Position numbers and translations under genes: made by a program | NCBI GenBank assembly: GCA_030626465.1 | Contig: DAOUOU010000117.1 | Location: 1-8,441, forward strand | Source of the DNA: Bacteroidales bacterium | GTDB lineage: Bacteria; Bacteroidota; Bacteroidia; Bacteroidales; UBA10428 | Direction of reading: 5' to 3' | Length of the DNA: 8,441 nt | Shown here: one piece after another, positions 1 to 5,826 of the stretch | Numbering within the stretch: the first letter of the stretch is position 1 | How the letters are laid out: each line of letters starts with the position of its first letter | Notes under the pieces: generated by a model | Told to the model about the DNA's origin: nothing | Databases searched by the model: none | Seen by the model: only the letters and a program-made list of their open reading frames with translations

Positions 1-344
1 ATGGAGGCACTTCTGGTATTGTTACACTTGAAGATATACTTGAAGAAATAATAGGTGAAATTATTGATGAATCAGATGCAGAACAGCTATCGTATGAAAA
101 AATTGATCATAACATCTTTATCTTCGAGGGTAAGACCCTGTTGAATGATTTTTATAAAATCACGGGAATTCATGATTCTGTTTTTGATGAAGTAAAGGGA
201 GAAGCAGATACTCTGGCTGGATTAATACTGGAATTTCTGGGAGAAATTCCAAACAAAAATGACAAACTTACTTTTAAGAATTTTGTATTTCAAATATTAT
301 CTGTTGACAAACGCAGGATCAAGAAAATTAAAGTCACTTTATGA
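1..344 (+). CDS. gldE: Gliding motility-associated protein GldE, C-terminal part (5' end outside the window)
   Basis: The reading frame is open from the left edge (frame starting at base 3) to a TGA at 342-344, giving about 113 residues. It opens with GGTSGIVTLEDILEEIIGEI, which is the end of the second CBS domain in the CorC/HlyC family; the preceding partial codon would fit the usual Tyr. About 85 residues of the C-terminal CorC_HlyC transporter-associated domain follow, including the typical FEGKTLLNDFYK and LAGLILEFLGEIP stretches and a basic C-terminus. In Bacteroidota this architecture directly upstream of gldD is GldE, an inner-membrane protein linked to gliding motility and type IX secretion, thought to support GldD. 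The N-terminal membrane domain lies outside the window. The gene ends 19 bases before gldD, so the two are probably co-transcribed. A generic CorC-like transporter is the alternative, but the gldD neighbour argues for GldE. Confidence 0.9.
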   Translation, partial: GGTSGIVTLEDILEEIIGEIIDESDAEQLSYEKIDHNIFIFEGKTLLNDFYKITGIHDSVFDEVKGEADTLAGLILEFLGEIPNKNDKLTFKNFVFQILSVDKRRIKKIKVTL

Positions 345-350
345 CCAACA

Positions 351-355
351 GGGAG
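351..355 (+). promoter_or_regulatory. Ribosome binding site of gldD
   Basis: GGGAG lies 8 bases before the ATG at 364. This fixes the gldD start there rather than at the in-frame ATG at 259, which lies inside gldE and would put about 35 residues in front of the signal peptide. Confidence 0.55.
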
Positions 356-363
356 AAAATAAC

Positions 364-957
364 ATGAAAAAGAATATTTATTTCAACAGATTCCTGAGGT
401 ATTACTCCGCTGTTGTTTTATTATGCTTGTATGCGTGCAATGCACCTGTCACACCAAAACCAAGAGGGTATCTCAGAATTGATTTTCCGGATAAAGAATA
501 CAAGCGTTTTACAAGTAACTGTAATTTTTCTTTTGAGGCACCGGTTTATAGCGAAGTAGATTTAGTAAAGCTCAGCCATGTTGAACCTTGCTGGTACGAT
601 ATAAAGTTCAGAGAATATGGTGCAACGATTCATTTGACTTATAAACCGCTTCATAAGGATAAGCTTGGTACATATTCTGAAGATATTAGAAAAATTGTGT
701 ATAAACACATTGTTAAAGCTGATGATATAATTGAATTACCAATTAACAAGCCCGAAATTGATGTATATGGCTTTTTATACGATATTAAAGGCAATGCAGC
801 TTCATCGGTTAATTTTTATATTACTGACAGCACGACCGGTTTTATTAATGGCTCTTTGTATTTTAATGTTCAACCCAATATAGACTCATTGGCACCAGCC
901 ATTGATTTTTTTAGACAGGATATTGTACATTTAATCAATACTTTTGAATGGGAGTGA
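364..957 (+). CDS. gldD: Gliding motility lipoprotein GldD
   Basis: A 197-residue protein. The N-terminus has a basic segment, a hydrophobic core and a lipobox (LYAC, Cys25), so it is a predicted lipoprotein. Right after the Cys comes TPKPRGYLRIDFPDKEY, matching the conserved GldD opening (proline/arginine-rich, then GY-RID-P---Y). The C-terminal end, with SLYFNVQPNIDSLAPAIDFF and a final EWE, is also typical. GldD is required for gliding motility in Flavobacterium and belongs to the set of Gld lipoproteins tied to the type IX secretion system. It is about the usual family length, around 190 residues. It sits 19 bases after gldE and 7 bases before the phosphopantetheinyl transferase, and its last codons contain that gene's ribosome binding site. 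The presence of gldD/gldE suggests type IX secretion; it does not prove that the cell glides. Confidence 0.93.
   Translation: MKKNIYFNRFLRYYSAVVLLCLYACNAPVTPKPRGYLRIDFPDKEYKRFTSNCNFSFEAPVYSEVDLVKLSHVEPCWYDIKFREYGATIHLTYKPLHKDKLGTYSEDIRKIVYKHIVKADDIIELPINKPEIDVYGFLYDIKGNAASSVNFYITDSTTGFINGSLYFNVQPNIDSLAPAIDFFRQDIVHLINTFEWE
950..954 (+). promoter_or_regulatory. Ribosome binding site of the PPTase gene, inside the end of gldD
   Basis: GGGAG ends 10 bases before the ATG at 965 and is formed by the last sense codons of gldD. This supports the start at 965 over a TTG at 944 in the same frame, and suggests translational coupling with gldD. Confidence 0.5.
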
Positions 958-964
958 AATAGAA

Positions 965-1603
965 ATGCCACTAATATTTAAAGAGAAATTTCAGGGGGAC
1001 TGTCTATTTGGTATATGGGAGATTAAAGAAACCTATGAAGATTTGTTGTCAGAGGTACATCTCTTTCCGGGGGAACGTGAAAGACTTCTCGGATTTAGAA
1101 GTGGAGCCAGGAAAATAGAGTTTCTTAGTGTCAGAATTTTATTAAAAGCACTCATCGGGATATGTGGGCCTATTGTATATAGCGATAACAACAAACCTTA
1201 CCTTCATCAAAGTGAATATCGAATTAGTATTTCTCACTCAAGAACTCTTACATCCATAATGCTTAGCAAAACAAAAAAAGTCGGAATAGATCTGGAATAC
1301 ATGTCACATAAAATCAGTAAAATTCAACACAAGTTCATCAATGACGATGAATATATAACTCCCGATCCTTTAAAACAGAAATACCATCTTTATATTCACT
1401 GGTGTGCCAAGGAAGCGCTTTATAAAGTGTGTGATAAGCAAGATATCAATTTCAAAAAAAACCTGACTATTGAATCCTTCGAGCCACAAGATGTTGGTAT
1501 TATTTATGGGTGGGTTGATAATAAATTCTGGCATGATAAGTTTGAATTAGATTATTTTACCATTAATAAGTTTGTTGTAGTATACTGTTGTAAAAAATCC
1601 TGA
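965..1603 (+). CDS. 4'-phosphopantetheinyl transferase (Sfp superfamily)
   Basis: A 212-residue protein. These enzymes transfer the phosphopantetheine arm of coenzyme A to a conserved serine of acyl or peptidyl carrier proteins in the cytoplasm. The family signatures are present: ISISHSR with His91, VGIDLEYM with the Mg-binding Asp109 and Glu111, and WCAKEALYK with Trp146, Lys149, Glu150 and Lys154. Its length fits the two-lobed Sfp type (about 210-240 residues) rather than the short AcpS type. The ATG at 965 has a ribosome binding site, and upstream in-frame sequence overlaps gldD. The stop is 2 bases before the next gene. The carrier-protein target cannot be told from here: fatty-acid ACP or a secondary-metabolite carrier such as one for flexirubin/aryl-polyene pigments are possibilities. 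A PPTase next to gldD is a familiar arrangement in Bacteroidota, as far as I recall. Confidence 0.9.
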   Translation: MPLIFKEKFQGDCLFGIWEIKETYEDLLSEVHLFPGERERLLGFRSGARKIEFLSVRILLKALIGICGPIVYSDNNKPYLHQSEYRISISHSRTLTSIMLSKTKKVGIDLEYMSHKISKIQHKFINDDEYITPDPLKQKYHLYIHWCAKEALYKVCDKQDINFKKNLTIESFEPQDVGIIYGWVDNKFWHDKFELDYFTINKFVVVYCCKKS

Positions 1604-1605
1604 TC

Positions 1606-2319
1606 ATGAGTTTATTTAACGAAATATGCAAACCGGGTAAAAAATTTGCTTTACTCATCGATCCTAATAAATACACAATACATTCTCTCATTGCTACAAT
1701 ATTTACTGCCGAAGAGTCCAGGATTGATCTGATTTTGGTTGGAGGCAGCCTGGTAAATGATCGGATCGATTCTACCATAGAGGTTATCAAGAAAAATACC
1801 TCTATTCCGGTATTACTTTTTCCGGGTAGCCTTATGCAATTAAGCAATAAAGTTGATGCAATTTTGTTATTATCACTTATTTCAGGTCGTAATCCTGATT
1901 TTTTAATTGGTAATCACGTTTTAGCAGCTCCTTACCTGAAGAAATCAGGTATCGAGATTATTCCGACAGGTTACATTCTGGTTGGAGAAGGAAATTCTTC
2001 CGTTGAATATATCAGCAATACAAAACCTGTACCTGAAGATAAAATAGAAATTGCTGTTGCAACCGCTATTGCCGGTGAGCTAATAGGCAACAAACTAATC
2101 TATCTTGAATCTGGTAGCGGAGCTGATCAGTCAGTCAATATCGATGTGATAAGAGAAGTAAAACGCAACATAGGAATTCCCCTGATTGTAGGTGGTGGAA
2201 TAAAGAGCCCTTACCAGATAGACGAAATTATTAAGGCAGGAGCAGATGTTGTGGTTGTTGGAAATGCTGTGGAAAACAATAGTGAAATACTCGAGTCTTT
2301 GGTCAAAGCTATGCGTTGA
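1606..2319 (+). CDS. pcrB: Geranylgeranylglyceryl phosphate synthase, PcrB/GGGPS family
   Basis: A 237-residue TIM-barrel prenyltransferase that joins a polyprenyl diphosphate to sn-glycerol-1-phosphate by an ether bond. Visible motifs in order are LLIDPNK (Asp19), VGGS (45-48), LFPGS (71-75), the LLSLISGRNPDFLIG helix (88-102), TGYILVGEG (121-129), YLESGSGA with Glu168 (166-173), VGGGIKSP (195-202), and VGNAVE (218-223). These are the substrate-binding segments of the GGGPS/PcrB family. Bacteroidota members belong to the group II branch, for which geranylgeranyl (C20) acceptor chemistry has been shown for a Flavobacterium enzyme, whereas Bacillus PcrB uses a C35 chain. Chain length here is inferred from lineage, not read from the sequence. 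There is no clear Shine-Dalgarno sequence; the start 2 bases after the PPTase stop suggests coupling. It appears to be the last gene of the operon. Confidence 0.9.
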   Translation: MSLFNEICKPGKKFALLIDPNKYTIHSLIATIFTAEESRIDLILVGGSLVNDRIDSTIEVIKKNTSIPVLLFPGSLMQLSNKVDAILLLSLISGRNPDFLIGNHVLAAPYLKKSGIEIIPTGYILVGEGNSSVEYISNTKPVPEDKIEIAVATAIAGELIGNKLIYLESGSGADQSVNIDVIREVKRNIGIPLIVGGGIKSPYQIDEIIKAGADVVVVGNAVENNSEILESLVKAMR

Positions 2320-2544
2320 CGTTATTTTCTGATAGTCAGCTATATAATTCTTATATACCCATATTAATAAATTTTTCATATCTTTCTTCTCTGAAATTCA
2401 TATCTAAAAAGGATTCGTTTATCAATGGATTATTTATATTAATCCAATATTAAGAACATGACTTCATAAGTGCCGTATTAGAAAATAGAAAAGATAACCA
2501 AAGCAATCATATATAACGCCCAAAGATTCAATTGGTTAAAAGTT

Positions 2545-2575
2545 TTTGCCCAAGTTGGTTTAGTTAGTAGTTTTG
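2545..2575 (+). promoter_or_regulatory. Bacteroidota-type promoter-like sequence
   Basis: TTTG at 2545-2548 and TAGTTTTG at 2568-2575 match the -33 TTTG and -7 TAnnTTTG elements of the phylum, separated by 19 bases. The expected start of transcription, about 5 bases downstream, would fall at the first base of the terminator stem. A match could arise by chance in AT-rich DNA. Confidence 0.35.
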
Positions 2576-2579
2576 TGGA

Positions 2580-2613
2580 GTCGGGGGACATGAAAATGTC
2601 TCCCGGCTTTTTT
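2580..2613 (+). terminator. Intrinsic terminator with GAAA tetraloop
   Basis: GTCGGGGGACAT (2580-2591) pairs with ATGTCTCCCGGC (2596-2607) across all 12 positions, two of them G-U wobbles. The loop is GAAA, a stable GNRA tetraloop, and six T residues follow at 2608-2613. The run of T is only on the + side, so it terminates + strand transcripts: either the pcrB operon, 260 bases after its last stop, or a small RNA starting in this gap. Confidence 0.88.
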
Positions 2614-2636
2614 ATGACAATATCCTCTTACTTTTA

Positions 2637-2660
2637 TTGAATGATTGAATGATTGAATGA
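2637..2660. repeat. Tandem repeat, three perfect copies of TTGAATGA
   Basis: Three exact head-to-tail copies of the 8-mer lie just downstream of the terminator. The inverse, TCATTCAA, occurs at 2821-2828 and contains the stop codon of the convergent phosphatase homologue. ATTCAATCAT at 2803-2812 is also the reverse complement of ten bases of the repeat. It could be a short slippage repeat or one arm of a long-range stem. Confidence 0.8.
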
Positions 2661-2737
2661 TCAACAAAGTTATAACTGAAAGGATATTTCATGGGAACAA
2701 TACAAGCATGAATTCGTGATCCGTACATCAATATAGC

Positions 2738-2806
2738 GAATAACAGCAGTTCATCCAGGAGAAAATTTGAAACAGGATGGCAGGTGTCCTGATTTGTCTG
2801 TTATTC
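2738..2806. repeat. Inverted repeat enclosing a smaller hairpin
   Basis: GAATAACAG (2738-2746) is the exact reverse complement of CTGTTATTC (2798-2806). Between them CAGGA (2773-2777) and TCCTG (2787-2791) form a small inner stem. It lies just after the stop of the minus-strand phosphatase homologue, so it could shape that transcript's 3' end. There is no T-run typical of an intrinsic terminator on the minus strand, so its role is uncertain. Confidence 0.4.
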
Positions 2807-2820
2807 AATCATGGATGGTT

Positions 2821-4467
2821 TCATTCAATTATTTCAAGTATGGGCTTTCCTGAAGCTGAGTTCGGGTAAGAGATTTCCAACAACGTACTAATGGTAGGTG
2901 CAATATCTGTAAGGTCAATTGAACGACGAATGGAGTTACGTCCTATTTTCCACCCGTACCAGATCAGGGGTACTCTTCTATCATGGCCATATGCATAAGC
3001 AAAACCGTTATTAATACCAGGATTTTCAGCCCACCCGGCTTTAAAATTTAATAAAACATCTCCCGACCGTTTCTGATTATAACCCTTCTGCATAGTCTCA
3101 AATATACCATGGGTGAAATTCGTTGATTGAAGTGTTGTGGAAGTCATGGTATTTGCCACACCACTGAATTGAAGCATTAAATTAGCAACATCGGTTTGAA
3201 CATCAGCCAGGTTCATTTTTGCATCCTCAATTAGTGTGCGATTCAGGTAAATTTGTTGTCCATGATATTGTTTGATCCAATCGCCTTTGCCATACATATT
3301 ATTCATATAACTTTTAAGAAGCGATATTGCACTGGAGCCATTAAAATACCCGGCGGGGATCTTATTGTCTTCAAGATACTCAGGTATGTGCAGAACACCA
3401 TGCTCAGCAGTCAGATAGATCAAAACATTTTCTTTGCCCAGATTCTTATCAATGAATTTCAGCAGATGGGCAATCTCCCTATCCAGTCTGAGCACCAGAT
3501 CTTCTACTTCAACTGACAAGGGGCCATATAGATTCCCGATTCTTTCACTCACAGTGAAGGAAATAATGAGTACATCTGTAAACTCATCCTGCCCCAGCTC
3601 TTCATTTACTATTGCAGAGATAGCAAAATCTTTGGTAAGATTGTCCCCAAAGGGAGTGTATCGTAATATTTCGTATTTATCCTTTTTCTTGAATTTTTTC
3701 GACAGGTCTTTTAAAACATATGGGAAAAGTTTATGACCAAACATCCCCTTTTCGTACTCATTGTTATCGAGCAAACTGGCGGTGTAATCACTCATTGGTA
3801 AAAGGGTCGTCCATTCTTGTTCCAGGTAAATATCTGAGAATTTTTTATTGTTGAACTCATTTACCCATTGTGGAAGAGAATCGATATAGAACGAACTTGA
3901 TATCCATGTACCATTCTTTTCATCGAACCAATATGCACAGTCGGCAGTATGTCCGGCAGAAAAAATAGCAGGAGCAGGGTCAAGGGATATTCCAATCACT
4001 TTCGATTTAAAGTTATTTACAAGCTTAATTTCATCAGCATAGGTAGTTGTCATTAAATTATGCGGTGAGAACTGCCCTTCTTCGAATCCTCCACTTACTG
4101 TACTTGCATTTTTATCGTAGATGTATGATACGACCTCATCGCGCAGGTTATTGTACCACGAACTGGCTATTATTCCATGTTGTGACGGGTTAGCACCTGT
4201 AGCAATTGTTGCGCTGCCAACACCAATATCAGAGAATAAATATTTATAAGATGTGTTTTCACAATAACTTCCCCGGTTAATTAGTTTCCTAAAGCCATCG
4301 TCACTAAATTTATCCCAATACCGTGGTATGTAATCGTATCGAAACTGGCTGATCTCGATACCAATTATCAGTTTTGGCTTTTCTGAAGGAATTATAGCCA
4401 TTTCCTGTGTAAATGAACTTGTAAATATAAAAATCTGCGCGCAGAGAATTAAGTAACTATACTTCAT
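2821..4467 (-). CDS. Exported PafA-family alkaline phosphatase homologue, probably catalytically inactive
   Basis: A 548-residue protein with a signal peptide (residues 1-20, cleavage near TSSFTQ). It aligns along its whole length with the PafA phosphate monoesterase of Bacteroidota (alkaline phosphatase superfamily), as I recall that sequence. Shared scaffold includes FRYDYIPRYW (42-51), NPSQHGI (93-99), LYGPLSVEVEDLVLRLDR (313-330), KRSGD (466-470) and LTDIAPTISTLL (519-530). However, the catalytic positions differ: metal Asp to Ser40, nucleophile Thr to Ile81, Asn to Ser102, Lys/Arg to Asp163/Ala165, Asp to Glu308, His to Asn312, Asp to Glu355, and final His to Phe489. Only His356 is kept. 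I therefore infer a pseudophosphatase. The ATG at 4467 was chosen because it begins at the signal peptide; the ATG at 4485 would overlap ychF by 8 bases and is a plausible alternative. It lies 10 bases after ychF, so it is probably co-transcribed. Confidence 0.88.
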   Translation of the reverse strand: MKYSYLILCAQIFIFTSSFTQEMAIIPSEKPKLIIGIEISQFRYDYIPRYWDKFSDDGFRKLINRGSYCENTSYKYLFSDIGVGSATIATGANPSQHGIIASSWYNNLRDEVVSYIYDKNASTVSGGFEEGQFSPHNLMTTTYADEIKLVNNFKSKVIGISLDPAPAIFSAGHTADCAYWFDEKNGTWISSSFYIDSLPQWVNEFNNKKFSDIYLEQEWTTLLPMSDYTASLLDNNEYEKGMFGHKLFPYVLKDLSKKFKKKDKYEILRYTPFGDNLTKDFAISAIVNEELGQDEFTDVLIISFTVSERIGNLYGPLSVEVEDLVLRLDREIAHLLKFIDKNLGKENVLIYLTAEHGVLHIPEYLEDNKIPAGYFNGSSAISLLKSYMNNMYGKGDWIKQYHGQQIYLNRTLIEDAKMNLADVQTDVANLMLQFSGVANTMTSTTLQSTNFTHGIFETMQKGYNQKRSGDVLLNFKAGWAENPGINNGFAYAYGHDRRVPLIWYGWKIGRNSIRRSIDLTDIAPTISTLLEISYPNSASGKPILEIIE

Positions 4468-4477
4468 AAATTTAAGA

Positions 4478-5575
4478 TTAAACATTGAACCGAATATGCA
4501 ACATATCTCCATCGTCAACAATATAATTTTTACCTTCCACATACAATTTGCCCTTGTGCCTGCACTCATTTTCTGAACCTAATTCAATAAAATCCTTATA
4601 TTTCATCACTTCAGCACGAATGAAACCTCTTTCCATGTCGCTGTGAACTACTCCGGCAGCCTGCTGGGCATTCATTCCCTTTTTAATGGTCCATGCTCTG
4701 ATCTCTTTTGGACCTACTGTGAAAAACGATTGTAAGTTGAGTAAATTGTACGCAGATCTTACAAGTTTATTTACACCGGGCTCATCAAGACCGGCATCTT
4801 CAAGAAACACTTTACGATCGTTCTCGTCATCAAATTCAGCAATTTCTGCTTCTAATTTACCTGCAATTACGAGTATTTCAGTTTTCTTTCCGGAAAGAGC
4901 TGTTTTTACATTTTCAACATGAGTATTACCCTCAATGGCAGAGATTTCATCTACATTGCATACATACATAATAGGTTTAATGGTTAACAGGAAAAGATCA
5001 GAAATATATTCCATGTCTCTTTCATCCAGTTCCATATCACGAACATTACCAAAATTCTCAAGATGCTCCCTGACCTTAGTCAGGGTTTTCATGCCTGCCC
5101 CGGCCTTCCTATCACCTATCTTAATAAGTTTCTCAATCCGATCCATTTTTTTTTCAATCGTCTCCAGATCTTTTACCTGCAATTCAAGATCAATGGTCTC
5201 AATATCGCGCACAGGGTCAACTGATCCTTCAATATGTGTTAAATTTTTATCATCAAAACATCGTAAGACATGAATTAATGCATCAGTATTTCGAATATCG
5301 CCAAGAAATTTATTGCCTACACCTTCTCCATGACTGGCCCCCTTGGTTAACCCAGGAATATCAACAATATCAACCGTTGCCTGAGTGATTTTTTTGATAG
5401 GATGGAGTTTTTCAATTTCATACAATCTGGGATCGGGAACAATAACGAGACCGACATTCGATTTATTTGTACTGAATGCAAAGTTAGTAGTTTCGCCTCT
5501 GGTATTCGAAATACAGTTGAAAAGGGTTGTTTTACCTACGTTGGTTATTCCAACAATTCCGCATTGTAATGCCAT
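4478..5575 (-). CDS. ychF: Redox-regulated ATPase YchF (Obg/OLA1 family)
   Basis: A 365-residue protein, the normal length for YchF. It is a cytoplasmic P-loop NTPase that hydrolyses ATP, associates with ribosomes, and is implicated in stress responses. The nucleotide-binding motifs are G1 GITNVGKT (9-16), G3 DIPGL (72-76), and the YchF-specific G4 replacement NVDE (207-210), which explains ATP rather than GTP preference. A helical coiled-coil insertion occupies about 130-190. The C-terminal TGS domain runs from about 280 and contains RAWTIKKGMNAQQAAGVVHSD and ends in HIRFNV. The variant P-loop (Thr instead of Pro, Thr instead of Ser) seems typical of some Bacteroidota copies. The gene is first in a likely two-gene minus-strand operon with the phosphatase homologue downstream. 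There is no Shine-Dalgarno sequence before the ATG, which is common in this phylum. Confidence 0.96.
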   Translation of the reverse strand: MALQCGIVGITNVGKTTLFNCISNTRGETTNFAFSTNKSNVGLVIVPDPRLYEIEKLHPIKKITQATVDIVDIPGLTKGASHGEGVGNKFLGDIRNTDALIHVLRCFDDKNLTHIEGSVDPVRDIETIDLELQVKDLETIEKKMDRIEKLIKIGDRKAGAGMKTLTKVREHLENFGNVRDMELDERDMEYISDLFLLTIKPIMYVCNVDEISAIEGNTHVENVKTALSGKKTEILVIAGKLEAEIAEFDDENDRKVFLEDAGLDEPGVNKLVRSAYNLLNLQSFFTVGPKEIRAWTIKKGMNAQQAAGVVHSDMERGFIRAEVMKYKDFIELGSENECRHKGKLYVEGKNYIVDDGDMLHIRFNV

Positions 5576-5600
5576 AGCACGATAACAGGATAAATTTTGT

Positions 5601-5632
5601 CAAAAATACACTTATATACTCTGTATTACAAC
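5601..5632 (-). promoter_or_regulatory. Probable ychF promoter
   Basis: On the minus strand TATTTTTG (5608-5601) matches the -7 TAnnTTTG element and GTTG (5632-5629) supplies the -33 TTG, 20 bases apart. The expected start of transcription, near 5596, leaves an untranslated leader of about 20 bases before the ychF ATG at 5575. Confidence 0.5.
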
Positions 5633-5640
5633 GGTTGAAA

Positions 5641-5731
5641 AAGACTTTTCAAACCATATAGCAACCAGCTTAGCCTATTATTCTTTGTATATCAGCCAGA
5701 TGGTATTTCGATTGCTGTTCATAAAAGTCTT
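5641..5731. repeat. 9-bp inverted repeat in the ychF / VWA intergenic region
   Basis: AAGACTTTT (5641-5649) is the exact reverse complement of AAAAGTCTT (5723-5731), 73 bases apart, between two divergent genes. It could be a pair of operator half-sites or a chance match in AT-rich DNA. No convincing promoter for the VWA gene was found between here and 5827; a pyrimidine-rich run covers about 5747-5775. Confidence 0.3.
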
Positions 5732-5826
5732 ACAATCCATATCGAATCCCCTTTTTTTATTTTTATCTTTCCTCTTAGATAATGTACAGATTAGTTGTAC
5801 GTTATGATAGTAAATATTTCAATACT

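Larger units (their letters stand above)
2320..2820. other. 501-base non-coding region between convergent operons
   Basis: No credible protein-coding gene is seen on either strand, and no tRNA-like cloverleaf. It holds weak AT hairpins at 2341-2357 (TATATAA-TTC-TTATATA) and 2426-2446 (TGGATTA, 7-base loop, TAATCCA). A promoter-like sequence and intrinsic terminator follow at 2545-2613, an 8-bp tandem repeat at 2637-2660, and inverted repeats at 2738-2806. The first 225 bases are AT-rich and may simply be the 3' untranslated region of the pcrB operon. The region could encode a small RNA, but nothing here identifies a known family. Confidence 0.6.

Noticed and set aside
259..363. Upstream ATG at 259 as gldD start
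   Set aside because: It lies inside gldE and puts 35 residues before the lipoprotein signal; the ATG at 364 has a ribosome binding site.
1563..1847. Minus-strand open frame across the PPTase/pcrB junction
   Set aside because: It lies antisense to two clearly recognised genes and has no recognisable domain.
2341..2357. AT-only hairpin (TATATAA-TTC-TTATATA) as the pcrB terminator
   Set aside because: It has no GC pairs and no T-run directly after it; the GC-rich hairpin at 2580-2613 is far stronger.
2320..2820. CRISPR array, insertion sequence or integration site in the intergenic region
   Set aside because: The only tandem repeat has an 8-bp unit without spacers, there is no transposase or tRNA, and the inverted repeats are too short and lack flanking target duplications.
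3253..3736. Two overlapping plus-strand open frames opposite the phosphatase homologue
   Set aside because: They are shadows of a gene whose frame is supported by full-length alignment to PafA.
4468..4569. Longer start for the phosphatase homologue at 4569
   Set aside because: It would add 34 residues overlapping the end of ychF and bury the signal peptide; the ATG at 4467 fits an exported protein.
4478..5575. P-loop of YchF reads GITNVGKT instead of the usual GLPNVGKS, suggesting a defective site
   Set aside because: The Gly-Lys-Thr core, DIPGL and NVDE are intact, and as far as I recall this variant is common in Bacteroidota YchF proteins, so it is not evidence of inactivity.
4686..5585. 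Three plus-strand open frames (4686-4922, 4935-5273, 5385-5585) opposite ychF
   Set aside because: They are antisense to a well-conserved gene, have low-complexity Ser/Ile-rich translations, and show no ribosome binding site or family motif.
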